Origin: Adiantum capillus-veneris
Taxonomy: Eukaryota; Streptophyta; Polypodiopsida; Polypodiales; Pteridaceae
Direction: 5' to 3'
Length of the DNA stretch: 64,000 nt
Assembly: GCA_014529385.2 (NCBI GenBank)
Contig: CM043944.1
Location: 48,278,768 to 48,342,767, forward strand
The position numbers and the translations under genes were made by a program. This document shows, piece after piece, positions 1-11,414 of this stretch. Below the pieces are notes generated by a model, which saw only the letters and a program-made list of their open reading frames with translations, was not told the origin of the DNA and did not search any database. Each line of letters opens with the position of its first letter. Position 1 is the first letter of the stretch.

Positions 1-947
1 TGGATGACCCTTCTTTAGATAGCATTTTTTAGAATTGTGTTTCTAGCTCTGTAGCGCTTGAAGATCATCAATGACGTGATGGATGCCAACAAGCTGGGCA
101 TGGTTTGCCTCAACAAGGAATCTAGTGCAAGACATTACTATAGCTTCGTACGAGTACGCTTGCAAAATCCATAGATAGTGTATGGGAAGCTTGTATCTTG
201 TATTAGTTTCTTTCAAAAGCCTCCTTCTTACGACTTATGCAACCACCAGGTGAATTGGAATATCAATTGAGCGTGTTGGACTTGGATGAAGGAACTATTG
301 GTATAGTGTTTTCTCCATAGATTGGATGTACACACAATATCTCACAATTACCATCAAATGTTGTAGTCATAAATCAAGTTTGCACATTTTTTGAGTAATT
401 TGTGTTATAAATTTGTCAAGCGGTAGTAGTTGAGCATTGTTCAAATCGAGGTACATCATCTAATTGCCAAAATCATGAAAGAAGTATTGCTTCCAGTAAG
501 AATGTTTTCACAAATCTTAGATTAAAGGTACTCTTTTGATCTTGCTAGTTACTACCATAATTGGATGGTATATATGGTAGTATATATGATCCTATAAAAT
601 ATCACATATTACTAGCATATATGATAGAAATTGGACTTAAATCAGTTTTCATTAGTTTTCCTCTATGCTATTCAAGTTTGTCATTGAGACATATTATAAT
701 GAACATCAAAAGTGATGAAAAAGCCATATTATTTGGTAATCTATTTCTATAATTTTAGAGAGGAACCTACTTTTAGGTCTCGAGTGGGATCGAGCTCTAT
801 TCAAATAGACATCTTTATGGTGTATAACTGTTGGATTCAAGATTTCCAAGTCTTGAGTGGGATCAAACTCTTTTCAAAGCGACTCAAAAGGAGGTATAGT
901 GCTTAATAATCTGTTATTGCTTGATAACTTGTTACTGTGTGATATAA
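1..947. other. AT-rich sequence, no gene recognised
   Basis: No coding similarity, repeat or RNA gene is recognisable. The short ORFs here have no domain-like character. The segment ends at the outer edge of the Gypsy-A 3' LTR. Confidence 0.5.
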
Positions 948-1607
948 TGTAATGAAAATGGCCTATGAACTTTGAGAGTAGCGGAAATAATAAATTAGAT
1001 AAAGCACTTTTGTAAGGTTACTTTGTGAGCATAGCGGGTGAACTTACATGATGGTAGCAACATAAACATTGTACTTAGTTAACTTGGCATGAACAATACT
1101 TTTGCAAGAGAGAGTTTTTAGAGAACATGACAAGAGCTGAGGACCGGATTCATGCGGAGCCGGTCCCCCCTGCAATAGGCATTTGTATTATAGTTTCTTC
1201 CATCAAGAGAGACTTGGTACAATTCAATATTTGTGTCCTAGGTGATGCAATGAAGATGGAAAGCTTCATGCATCACAAGCATAACATAAAATTTGTAGAA
1301 AGCATTAACTATTCCAAGCCTCAGTCCTAAGGCCTCAAACACCTTCGAAGGTGGAGAGAGGGTAGGGAAGAGGAAGAAGAAACATTCCATAGAAGAAAGA
1401 AATAGTTCCTCACTTATCATCACTCTTCTTGCTAGCATACATAATAGCATAGTAATGAAGATGGCAAGCTTAAGCATTGAAGCATGGCTCTTGGTTGGAT
1501 TTGCATTCCATAGCCAAGAGTGTTGGTGTAGGCTCTCACTTCTCACAAGCTTGGAGAGGGAGCTGGAGTTCCTCTATTTTCACCAAGTGAGAATGAATCC
1601 ACAAAAT

Positions 1608-1657
<50 letters not shown>

Positions 1658-2481
1658 CTCCCCAACACACCCCTTGCTTGCTTGGGGCGAGTTCTACTGT
1701 TTTTTCATATCTCAAGCTCATTGGACCCCTCTCTCCCTAACCAATCACATGCAGCATGCATTTCAAGTACATGGGTAGTCTTTGGACAATTGTCCTCCTT
1801 ACCCCTTAGAGAGAGAGAGCTTGAAAATATCTAGATATTTGTTGGATGGAACTAGAAGCTCATTGGACCCCTCTTTAGCCCAACCAATAGCATTCAAGCA
1901 CACCATGTGGCTAAGCATAGAGAGAGTCTGACATGTGTCCCATGTGCCCCTTGAGAAAGGGGTGCCCTTTGGGTGAGTGGGAGGTTAAGTCAAAGATTCC
2001 CCTAACTTTGGGACTTTCCCCCTCCTTTGTAGGGTCTCTTTTGACTCAAGCACCTTACCCCCCATGCATGGGAAGCTTCTCAAGCACCTTCCTAATTAAG
2101 TATGACAAGCACCTCAAGTACCTTAGTCATCAAGCACGACAAGCACCTTAGTCATCAAGCACGGAGAGGACCTCAAGCCTAGGTCGGGTATCCACCTCAA
2201 GCTCAGCCCTAGCTTGCCTAAGGTCAAAAGACTTTTAACAATAACCATTGGAGGTCTTTAATGAAGCTAACCCTCAGGTCTTTTAAACTCCATTAGTTAG
2301 CCTTGCTCTTTGACAGACCATCTCTCATTTGGACCCCTGTACCATTGGCCCCATGTGTTGAGATAGATCCGTAAGCACATATCTATATTCTAACCCTTGT
2401 TCCCGTTTATTATACCACATTAAATGATCAGTTTAATATGAGAAAATCATTTGGGTTGGTTAGATATTAGATTTTATGACA
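948..2481 (-). repeat. Gypsy-A 3' LTR
   Basis: In element orientation it runs from TGTCAT to CATTACA, ending TG..CA, next to a purine tract. Positions 948-1448 closely match 7092-7613. The remaining ~1 kb has no counterpart at the other end. It contains a TG microsatellite at 1611-1655. The boundary at 2481 is inferred from the TGACA/purine-tract junction. Confidence 0.65.
1611..1655. repeat. (TG)n microsatellite
   Basis: About 22 uninterrupted TG units inside the Gypsy-A 3' LTR. Confidence 0.95.
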
Positions 2482-2496
2482 TTACCTCTCTCTTGA
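2482..2496 (-). promoter_or_regulatory. Gypsy-A polypurine tract
   Basis: The minus strand reads AAGAGAGAGGTAA directly before the LTR start TGTCAT. This is the expected position of the plus-strand DNA primer of an LTR retrotransposon. Confidence 0.6.
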
Positions 2497-2838
2497 AATC
2501 ATAGTCGTCCTCGACTATGAGGTACAAGAGATAAAGCCATAGTCATTAGTCAATTTGTCTTAGCGGGTAGAGGATCCCTTTTTACCCTACGACATCATTC
2601 CAAGATGGATGACTAATCCATTTGGTGCTTGGGAGACATAGCTGCCGCAAGCATGTCTGCTATTTAGTCCATTTCATCCTCCCAAGTGGAGTGACAAATT
2701 CTACATGGTGTTTGAGAGACGTCGTCATCACAAACATGATTTTTAGTATGCATACTATTTAAATTTGTGCACAATAAACAGAGATTTAGTCTTATAAGAT
2801 AAAAACATTGATCATTTAAAAGAAACATGTACATTTGC
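2497..2838 (-). other. Gypsy-A 3' untranslated spacer
   Basis: Non-coding sequence between the chromodomain ORF stop and the polypurine tract. Nothing further is recognised. Confidence 0.5.
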
Positions 2839-3672
2839 TTACTCTAATGTCGCATTGTAAGCGTTGACAAGGTTCATACTATCCTTAAGCTGGATTCCTT
2901 GCATCCATCTAGCATCTTCAAAAAGATAATTTTTTAACTTAATAAGATACCCTCGGATAATCTTACCATGTTGCAGTACCTTGTCTTCATGCCGAAGGAT
3001 AGCTTCTTGTTGCAGCACCTCTTCTTGGTCTTCGATTTCGGGAGGGTCTTCAATAATTGGTTCATTTGGAGGCTCTCCTTTGTAGGGCTTAAGTAGGTTC
3101 ACATAAAAAGCATCGTGTATGAGCCAATGGTTAGGCAACTTGAGTTGATAACCCACCTCATTGATTGGCTTCAAAATTTGAAAAGGACCATAGTATCTTT
3201 TTGCTAGTTTAGCATAATACTTTTGATGGCCCGTAGGATTTTTTCTCGTCGTTTTCCTCAATCGAGCCTTAGGAAACTTAAGTAAGACCCAATCATTTTC
3301 TTTGAACATTAACCCCCTTATGTGTTTGTCAGTAGTATCTTTTTGCCTTAGTTGAGAGATGGATATAGCCTCCTTAATCTTTTGAAAAGATGCTTGCAGG
3401 TCACAGCTATACTTATCGGCAGCGAAGATCTTTCCATGTACTTTAAGTAGCAAGGGACTTTTAGGTCTTTCCTCTATGATTTCAAAAGGTGATTTTCCCG
3501 TAGAAGTATGGATAGTATTATTATACGCATACTCTACAAGAGGTAAGTACTTTTCTGATTGTGAGCGTTGATCTACTTCTGTAACATTGGTCTTTAGTAG
3601 ATCAAGAATCGTAAGAATGGCTATCTCACTTTGGCCTTCTGTTTGTGGGTGATAGGCCGAAGAGAAATTCAA
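2839..3672 (-). pseudogene. Gypsy-A integrase C-terminus and chromodomain
   Basis: A 277-residue open stretch. It opens with the last part of the integrase catalytic core: HPQTEGQSE around residues 8-16 holds the third acidic residue, and VEYAYNNTIHTSTGKSPFE follows near residue 46. A basic linker and the GPY/F-type segment RYYGPFQI come near residue 160. A diverged chromodomain (HGKIIRGYLIKLKNYLFEDARWM) lies near residues 235-258, in place of the more usual VKWKGY..TWE pattern. The chromodomain would bias integration toward particular chromatin. A frameshift separates this ORF from the upstream integrase half at 3703-4323. The family is clear, the function is lost. Confidence 0.85.
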
Positions 3673-3702
3673 TTTTGTACCTAGATTTTTGAAGAGACCT
3701 TT

Positions 3703-4323
3703 TCAAAAATTATTGGTCATTCTAGGATCTCTATCTGACACGATGGATGTTAGCAATCCATGGTGTTTGAAAATCTGGGATATGAAGAGAGTTGCCATTT
3801 GGTGTGTCTTAATAGTCTTCTTGACAGGGATGAAGTGTGCTTGCTTGCTAAACCTGTTCACTATTGTCCATATTTCCGTATTCCCATGGATAGACTTGGG
3901 TAATTTAAACATAAAATCCATGGATATACTCTCCCATGGTGAATTAGGGATTGGCAATGGCTGGAGTAATCCAGGCTGGTTCCCTCTATCATACTTGGTC
4001 TTTTGGCATACCACACATTTTGAAACATACTCTTGAATGTCCACTTTCATGGTAGGCCAATAAAAGTACGTCTCTACTCCTCGAAGAGTAGGTTGAATGC
4101 CTCTATGCCCCACATAGGGAGGAGCATGGGATTCATACATGACTTTCTCACGAAGGGAGTGGGTAACACATAGCCTATTTCCATGGAGAAGGTAACCATC
4201 CTGCAAGGTGAATGGTTCCTCTTTCTTCCCCAAAGCAAGGGATGACATTATGTCTTTAAAGTCAGGGTCAATAGCATACTCATCTATCATAAAAGATAGA
4301 TCATTTTGAGTTGCTATAGACAC
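3703..4323 (-). pseudogene. Gypsy-A integrase, N-terminal zinc domain and core
   Basis: A 206-residue open stretch. The HHCC zinc domain is visible as HAPPYVGHRGIQPT then CVVCQK (residues ~66-112). The first catalytic aspartate sits in ISMDFMFKLP (~134) and the second in IVSDRDPRM (~195). The PLPIPNSPWESISMDF segment is characteristic of Ty3/gypsy integrases. The reading frame breaks at both ends, toward RNase H upstream and toward the core C-terminus downstream. Confidence 0.88.
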
Positions 4324-4524
4324 ATCATTAACTTTTGGTCGTCATGAAAGTGCATCAGCCACTTGATTGTGCTTACCAGCAATGTGAGCAATGTGGAAAT
4401 TAAATTGCGAAATAAAATTTTCCCACCTCATTTGTTTCTCGAAAAGCTTTGTTTGCGTCATGAAGTACTTGAGACTTTGATGGTCTGTTCGTAAAATGAA
4501 TGGAGTCCCCAATAGATAGTGCTT

Positions 4525-4710
4525 CTATGTGTCTAGGACATGTAGAACAACTAACAACTCTTTCTCATAAATGCCTAAGACCCGTTCATCCGTATTGAGC
4601 CTTCGGCTCTCATATGCTATGGCATGCCCTTCTTGAAGCAAGACTGGTCCAAGGCAATAACCACAAGCATCACATTGGACCTCGAATGGCTTTGAGAGAT
4701 CCAGAAGCAT
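4525..4710 (-). pseudogene. Gypsy-A RNase H fragment
   Basis: A 61-residue stretch beginning LLDLSKPFEVQCDACGYCLG, then AIAYESRRLN and YEKELLVVLHVL. This is the Ty3-type RNase H signature (FxVxxDAS, SRxL, YEKEL). The aspartate of CDA and the glutamate of EKE are kept. Flanking frames between 4323 and 4970 are shifted, so it is a broken part of the same polyprotein. Confidence 0.82.
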
Positions 4711-4969
4711 AAGGACTGTTTGGGAGGTAAGCTTCTCTTTGAGCTTGTCAAAAGCATTTTTCTCCTTAGCAGTTCATAAATACTTAACGTTTTTCTTTGT
4801 TAAGTCATGTAGTGGTCCTGCTATTTGAGAGAATTTTGCTATGAAGCGTCTAAAGTATGCACACATACCAATAAAGCTTCTTAGCTCATGTAGATTCCTT
4901 GGATTAGGCCATGCTTTTATTACCTCCAACTTTGATGGATCCATATACCAGCTTGAGAGATAATATGAC

Positions 4970-5362
4970 CTAAGTATTGAATCTCTTGAAGGAAAATTCG
5001 CTTTTCTTTTGATTGAGAGAAAGCTTATTCTCCCTTAATGCTTGAAAAATCACCTGGAGATGTTGCTTGTGTTCCTCCAAGGAATTGGAGTAGATGATAT
5101 TATCATCAAAGAACACTCCAGTGAATTTGCGGTAGGGGCTGAAAAATTTCTCCATTAATCGATTGAATGTAGCTGGTGCATTAGTCAAGCCAAAAGGCAT
5201 GACTAGAATTTCATAAAGGCCAAACATTGTACGAAACGCGGTCTTTAGGATATCTTCATTCACTATCCTTATTTGATGGTAGCCACTTTTAAGGTCAATC
5301 CTACTGAAGTAGGTAGAGCCTTGTAGCTTATCAAACAGATCTTCTACAAGGCTCATTGTGAG
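4970..5362 (-). pseudogene. Gypsy-A reverse transcriptase, N-terminally deleted
   Basis: The RT palm is recognisable as [36 protein letters not shown] and the catalytic box FFDDNIIYS. The domain starts abruptly at LVEDLFDKLQGS. The preceding RT finger region ([16 protein letters not shown] in the family) and the whole protease are absent. The frame instead runs back into gag nucleocapsid coding within a few codons near 5340-5370, so a deletion joined the two. Confidence 0.85.
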
Positions 5363-5702
5363 CATTTCTTTTGGGGCAAGAACGATAACCGTGTCCTTGC
5401 TCCCCACACTTAAAACATTTGTGATCCTTGCGAAAAGTTTCAAGCTCTTCAGGAGAGAGTTTATTTTTCCCTTTGTAAACTCCTTTCTCCTTGGACCGAT
5501 TGTTGTTGTTGTTGGTGGAATGGCATTCGGAAGAATTTTGGGCATTAATTTTTCCCGTTGCATCACTTTTGTCTTTATTTTCCATGGGCTTGACATTCCG
5601 TCTAGCCCCTTGTTGGAAATTGATGCACGAAGCAACCATGGTATGGTGGATTACTTTGCTGATAGAACTAGGTCGTTGTTGAGAGTTGACATACTCGGCC
5701 AT
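5363..5702 (-). pseudogene. Gypsy-A gag nucleocapsid with CCHC knuckle
   Basis: A basic region with an Asn run is followed by FRKDHKCFKCGEQGHGYRSC, a canonical CX2CX4HX4C zinc knuckle that binds RNA in gag nucleocapsids. It is followed almost immediately by RT sequence, which shows the protease deletion. The Asn run is encoded by a short TTG repeat (plus strand ~5502-5516). Confidence 0.85.
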
Positions 5703-5919
5703 CTCTTCAGGTAATCCCGCACATAATTGTTGCTTTTGCTTGACGAAGTCTATCTTTTGAAAGACAGTAGCCTTCAGATGTAAATCTTAAAACTTGTCCA
5801 CATATTGTGGATAGATTCATGAGAGAGAAGCCTCAAACTCCTCCATTGGGTGAGCACGTTGTCCTTTGCATTGCTTGTAAGAAATTGCTTCATGATGAAA
5901 ACTCGTAGAGTTTTTCACG

Positions 5920-6170
5920 TCTTTGGGGCTTTGCCATTGCCACGAAGGCTAGCCCACCATTGACGAGCCAATTTTTGGAAGTGCATAGCTACATGGCGTA
6001 GCTTGGAGGACTCCATGAAGCCCTCATCTCCAAAATCCGCATCAAATTGTTGGGTGAAGGCCAATACTTTGTCGGTAGCACCAAAGGTGCCATCATAGGT
6101 GAGGAAAGAGATATTGTTTCCTCCCTCTTTGAACTTCTTTAGCTTTTGTGACCTTTTCCATGCATGGTAA
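5920..6170 (-). pseudogene. Gypsy-A gag capsid region
   Basis: The minus strand reads KKFKEGGNNISFLTYDG, then VLAFTQQFDADFGDEGF and FQKLARQWWASL. This is the FDG-/WW-type core of plant Ty3 gag (Retrotrans_gag family). It ends at an in-frame stop after GNGKAPKT, so the capsid is truncated relative to the ~90-100 residues expected. Confidence 0.7.
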
Positions 6171-6411
6171 GATTTGCGATATCCTCCCCTCTTGTATTCT
6201 CTAGGAGAATAGCCATAGCTTTCATCGGTAGAGGAGGAAGGTGAAGAAGAAGGAGAAGAGGGTGACCTCTTTCTTTCCCTTTTCTTCCTTTATTTCCTCT
6301 CTTCCCTTTTGGAGTGACGAGGAGAAGGACTATGGGTTACCCGTTTCCTCTTGGGAGGAGTTGGCGATCGTTTAGTCCGCCTTCTTCATGGAACCACATC
6401 TTCGGAGGAAC

Positions 6412-6705
6412 TTAGGGATTTATTACTTTCTTGGTCTTTGGATTCCTCCTCTCGTATGGGAGAGAGTCTTCTTTTGGGGGTCTCATCAAGAGGCGTCCTA
6501 AGCTCTCTCTACTCTTGGAGAGGAAAGGAAATCCCATAAGCACAAAGTTGTTGAGTAACTTCGGCTTGCAAATCCGGGTTGCCCATAGCTTGTTGCAACC
6601 TAGTAACAAGATAATTAACAAACATGGAGGCATATCATTAGCACCTTCATGTACAAAATCAAAGTTATCAATGTTCATTCTACTCTCTTGGTTATTGTGA
6701 GCCAT
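6412..6705 (-). pseudogene. Gypsy-A putative gag N-terminus
   Basis: An open stretch from an ATG at 6703-6705 (MAHNNQESRMNIDNFDF...) that sits between the primer site and the capsid part. No domain is recognised. Assignment as the gag start rests on position alone. Confidence 0.45.
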
Positions 6706-6747
6706 GTTAATTAAACTTATGTGTGTACTTAGTGTATGCCTTGGCAA

Positions 6748-7078
6748 TTCAAATCCTTAGTTGCTACTCTTCTTAGCCTTTGAAAATAGGCACTTAAATA
6801 TCTACACCCACGGCTCGAATTGGTTAACTATAGAGAGTAGTCGAGTGGGCCTAACATAGCGAAGTTGTCGAGAGATAGCTCTTTTCGGACTTCTTATGGC
6901 TCAATAATGGTAAAGCCGTAGGCAAGTCTAAGAAGACTCCATTATTAAGACCAAAGCTCCCGAGGTGTGTACCATATCCCACATAGTAGTCCCACTTACC
7001 CTAATATAATTAACAAAATCAACCATTAATAGGCTACTTACGGACCTCTCTTCTTAAGCAAGAAAAGAGAAACCAAAT
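6748..7078 (-). other. Gypsy-A 5' leader
   Basis: Non-coding sequence between the primer-binding site and the first gag ATG. No other signal is seen. Confidence 0.5.
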
Positions 7079-7090
7079 GCTCTAATACCA
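7079..7090 (-). promoter_or_regulatory. Gypsy-A primer-binding site (tRNA-iMet type)
   Basis: The minus strand reads TGGTATTAGAGC, one change from the standard plant initiator-Met primer site TGGTATCAGAGC. One base separates it from the LTR edge at 7092. Confidence 0.85.
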
Positions 7091-7091
7091 A

Positions 7092-7613
7092 TGTAATGGA
7101 AATGGCCTATGAACTTTGAGAGTAGCGGATTAGAAAATTAGATAAAGCACTTTTGTAAGGTTACTTTGTGAGCATAGCGGGTGAATTTTATTGATGGTAG
7201 CAACATAAACATGGTACTTAGTTAACTTGGAATGAACAATACTTTTGCAAGAGAGAGAGTTTAGAGAACATGACGACATTTGAGGACCTGATTCATACGG
7301 AGCCGATCCCCCCTCCAATAGGCATTTGTATTATAGTTTCTCCCATCAAGAGAGACTTGGTGCAATACAATATTTGTGTTCCTTGTGACTTAGGTGATGC
7401 AATGAAGATGGAAAGCTTCATGCATCACAAGCATAACATAAACTTTGTAGAAAGCATTAACTATCCCAAGCCTCAGTCCCAAGGCCTCAAACACCTTCGA
7501 AGGTGGAGAGAACTAGCGGGGAATGAGGGCAGGGAAGAGGAAGAAGAAACATTCCGTAGGAGAAAGAAATAGTTCCTCACTTATCATCACTCTTCTTGCT
7601 AGCATACATAATA
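7092..7613 (-). repeat. Gypsy-A 5' LTR, truncated
   Basis: Homologous to 948-1448 with small indels. Similarity stops at about 7613, about 1 kb short of the length of the other LTR. The promoter part (U3) is therefore missing. Confidence 0.75.
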
Positions 7614-7645
7614 GCATACAATATTTGAAGGAATATCTTTTGTTC

Positions 7646-7812
7646 CTTGCGGTTAGCAAGATGCCTCGCGATTAGTGAAGAGTAAGCTGAGGTTATTAGC
7701 TCTCTTGCACTTAGCAAGGTGCCTTGCGAGTAGCAAGATGCCTTGCAATTAGCAAAATATCCCCTACGATTAGCAATTGGATAAGTATGCGTAATTCACG
7801 ATTAGCAAATAA
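7646..7812. repeat. Degenerate short repeats with TTGC...GCAA symmetry
   Basis: Six or so imperfect copies of a roughly 20-bp unit such as TTGCGGTTAGCAAGATGCC or TTGCGAGTAGCAAGATGCC. Each unit is a small imperfect inverted repeat. No coding sequence is seen from 7614 to 8400. Confidence 0.6.
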
Positions 7813-8404
7813 GTAAATCTTTTGCAAAGGCTCAGTTGGTTAGACAGAGAAAGTGCATGAGTATTGGTAAATTCATAAGAAATTAGAAATTTCTTTTTTA
7901 TTGAAATATAGGATTGTCGTGATTAGACCTTGTTTGAGAAATAATTTTTTTAGTAATGTTTGAAGTGCTGTATGAACTAACATGTGCCCAAAATTAATTA
8001 AAGAACATTGTTTGTACATGTAAAAAAATGTGATAGTAAATAAAAAACAAGAGGAACAGGTGAGTGCGGTGTGGAAAGTGGAGACTAGTATCCAAACAGA
8101 TCTATGTCTACGGACGGGTAAACCGGATTAGTTGGGTACTTTTCACAAAATTATTAGTTAGTTAAGCATATGTCTCATAACACATTTAGGCTTTTTGGAT
8201 GGAGGCCGTGTCTCTTAAACGTTGAAAAAAAGGCATTGTTGATAGATCCTAAGTATGTCAATGAGATTTTATGTTTACAATATAGGAATTAATTTCCATT
8301 AGAACCTTTGGTTTATCGACCTGGCTTGTGGCGTATGACCCTTACAACCTTGATCAAGATGGATAGAGGTCTTCTTCTCTTTTGTTGCTACTATCCTTGC
8401 TTCA

Positions 8405-8878
8405 TGGAATCAGAGTAGGGTGTTGTCAATGGAACTTGAGAATAAAGGAAGGCTTACTATCAAGTCATCCCAATCTTCCGAGTTGGGGACCTCACAGCAA
8501 GGCATGCAAACACTGAACCCCTCTATTGTTAGATGCATTGGATTTACTACAAAGGCCCCCTGGATCACACTCTTCACATTCTACAATGGGAGTTCATTGG
8601 GAGACGATATGCCGTGTGCCATTATTGCAAGATGCGTTTAAAAATTGCATGCATAGGCTTCAGTACGGTTGAAAGACTTTGCCACCTACAAATCAACAGC
8701 TATCAGAGATAGAGACTGCACGCCTCAAAGTTGTGATTGATCAAATGCCAGTCATTTTACATGCTCTAATTGATGGCGTCATGGCCGCTCACTCTGCTTG
8801 TATAGTGCATTACAATTTGCATCCCTACAATATAATGATTTGCCATCTAGGTATTTTATTTAAATCCAATGTATAATA
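8405..8878 (+). pseudogene. Protein-kinase domain relic
   Basis: Two frames together resemble a plant protein kinase. The first holds PSIVRCIGFTTKAPWITLF and FYNGSSLGD (beta4-beta5/hinge-like). The second holds IDGVMAAHSACIVHYNLHP and YNIM, corresponding to the alphaE helix and catalytic loop (HRDxxxxN). The loop reads HYNLHPYN, so the catalytic Asp is replaced by Asn. A frameshift lies near 8620-8630 and an in-frame TGA at 8670-8672. No DFG motif follows; the frame ends at 8876. This is the only trace of a cellular gene in the window. It may be a gene fragment carried by repeats or a decayed gene. Confidence 0.6.
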
Positions 8879-11065
8879 GGTTGTGATATTCTTGTTCGCA
8901 TGAGTTGAAGTACATTTGGATCAATTGTCTATAGCTAGTTGCGATAATGTTTTTCACATCACTTGAAGTATATTTGGATCAATTGTCTGACTAGCATATC
9001 CTCTACAAGTCCATTATTGCCTTGATTGTTATTGTTAACGTAGTCTTCTCATGGATTCTATTCACTTTGACCTGAAAAGTTGTAGAGTAGTGAATCAAGA
9101 GAAAAAATGTTTGCCCAAGATATATTTGTTTGTTTGGCAATTGCAGTTCTGTGATATTATGGGTGAGGAAGAGTAGGCATGTGATACATAACCAATGAGC
9201 GCAGATCCACACCAATTGATTGTTAATGCTTTTAAATGCATGAAATCTCTAGTGCACGGTATGTTTAGGCAACAAGTATCTTATATATGAGCTTGTGAGG
9301 GAGTGAAGGGTTTCCCTTCATCAAAATGGTGTGTGGGCTACAATATGAAAGCTCTTAAATCTCTGCAAAATAAAAAAATGGTCATCATGAAGGTGGAAGT
9401 TCGTGATTCCTTTCAACTGCTTGAAGTTACGACTATGTAATTGTGGGTAAGGCTACGAGATTCTATGAAAGAGGTTCTGATTTTGAATGGGACTTGTGCT
9501 TGTATAAGAGTTGAGGTTTCATGGCTGAAACTTTAGTGTTTTTATTGCTCGTTTTAAGTAAAATTGGTTGTGAATTTTTGATCCTTTTGTCACAAACTCG
9601 CTTACAAAAACACGCAAATTCCAAGCACAATAGGAATGAGGGTTTGTGTTTTTTTTGCCACAAATGCTCTTAAAGTTTAAGCCATCTTTAGGAAGAGGGT
9701 TGGTGAATTTCATTGACACTTTTTCAGAAAGTGTTTGTGGCTCTCATCTCACGAACTCTCACAATCAAATATTTCGCACCTTCCCAACTAGATCACACAC
9801 TTTCGACAATGTATTGTGTGCAATGCACCAATTTTTTATGCTATATAAGGGAAGAAAGCTTCCCACCTGGTCATAAAAGGTATGTCAAAGCTAGATTCCA
9901 TGAATATCTTCTCTTGGAGCCTAGTTATCACGATTAGGTAGCAAAGCATTCTCTACTAGTCTTATGATTTATACAAGGTTGTTTTAGAGGTTGAAACATT
10001 GTGCATGATAATTTTGAACTAAGCAATCTAATATTATAGAAAATACAAATCCTTATCTTAGGGATTACCGATAGGGATGGATGGAATAACAAAGTGCTTA
10101 TGGCATATTATACCATAGCCTAATCCCCATCTTTTTTTACAATTCACTCAAATCAGTACCTCAAGTATGTTTAGTGGTATGGAACATAGAACATGTACAA
10201 ACAATTTGATTGTAAATGTAACTCTGATTTAGTGTTACATGTCTATAGTTCTTTTGGTCGAGTGGGACACAAAAAATGTAGTATAGAAGTACTAAAACAA
10301 AGTAGAATCTAGCTTGTATTTTATCGTCCTACTTTGTCTTTGGCAAGACTATTGACCATTTTCACTTTGGTTACCAAGTTTTCACATGAATGACGTGATA
10401 AACAACCTGTGCACTTTGATTGCAAGTCAAGAAACCAATTCCAAGGGTTTATTAGAGTGCACAAACTTGCAACTAAATTTTGTAATTTTTTCTTAATATA
10501 TATAAAGCTTAAGATAGTCTTGAATCATGAGACATGTAGGTACACTCACCTCTCGATCATAAACCAATAATTTCTCATGGAAGCTTCCTCAAATAAGATT
10601 TTTATGCAATTAACACCTAACATGCATAATTGCATGGGTAGCAACTCAAAGACAGAATAAGAGTTAGTGTCCAACTCTACTTAGTTTGCTAGCATTTCTT
10701 CTAAGAAGATACAAGAGGTATTAGTTTTATGCTTGTATACGAGATCTCGTTAGCAAGGTTGAATCAAGATAATAATGTATTCTCAAGTTTAAGTATAGAG
10801 GACATCACATGATTACAGTGGTAGTAATAATTTCTCAATGGCATTTCTTGTTAGTCACAAGGGTGGACAAAATGGTATAGGAGCTTATGAATTGGGTTTG
10901 ACCAAATACACACAGTGTGGAGCAAGTTTTTATGAGGGTCCCTCTTACTCCTGTCATATGGTGTGTTGAGATATCTCCACATATGGTTCTCCTTTTTGAC
11001 AGAGAAACTGACATGAATGTGTATGTTCTTGACATCAATTTATCGAGACATATTCCACATGTGGA
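8879..11065. other. AT-rich intergenic sequence, nothing firmly recognised
   Basis: Short open stretches near 9470-9940 have no family I can name. No LTR ends, primer sites or RNA genes were seen. Confidence 0.45.
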
Positions 11066-11414
11066 GAATATGAGTTTTCTTGGACTAAAACATTGTTGCT
11101 AATATCTAAAAATGTGTCAAAACTAGTTCCCATGGTCATATGGAATTTTCATTCGATATGACCATTTCACAACACAAGGAATTTAGAATATGAGTTCGCT
11201 TGGACTATAACATTGTTGTTGTTGATGTTTAAAAATGTGTCAAAACAAGCTCGAAAATTCCATATGACCATTTCACAACACAAGGAATTTAGAATATGAG
11301 TTCGCTTGGACTATAACATTGTTGTTGTTGATGTTTAAAAATGTGTAAAAACAAGCTCCCATGGTGTTATTGACTTTCCATGCGAGAAGACCATTTCATA
11401 GCACAAGGAATCTA
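11066..11414. repeat. Three-copy tandem repeat, ~106-123-bp units
   Basis: Units start at 11066, 11186 and 11292, each beginning GAATATGAGTT and ending near CACAAGGAATYTA. The second unit is about 15 bp shorter than the others. No ORF runs through the array. Confidence 0.8.

Larger units (their letters stand above)
948..7613 (-). mobile_element. Gypsy-A: degenerate Ty3/gypsy chromovirus
   Basis: On the minus strand the order is a truncated 5' LTR (7092-7613), primer site, gag, RT, RNase H, integrase, chromodomain, polypurine tract and 3' LTR (948-2481). The gag-pol-integrase order and C-terminal chromodomain place it in the chromovirus branch of Ty3/gypsy. Frameshifts separate every domain, and protease plus the RT N-terminus are deleted. 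The 5' LTR matches only about the first 500 bp (plus-strand order) of the 3' LTR, so its outer part is lost or replaced and no TSD can be read. The element is inactive as read. Confidence 0.85.

Noticed and set aside
1536-1721. ORFs of repeated Cys-Val or Thr-His residues over microsatellites (also 12593-12859, 13617-13943, 49488-49779)
   Set aside because: They are translations of TG, GA or CA arrays and have no coding value.
7646-7812. CRISPR-like array
   Set aside because: Units are imperfect and contiguous without distinct spacers, and the genome is a plant's.
9463-9937. Candidate host gene fragment
   Set aside because: Frames on both strands are short, with stops throughout. No family could be recognised.
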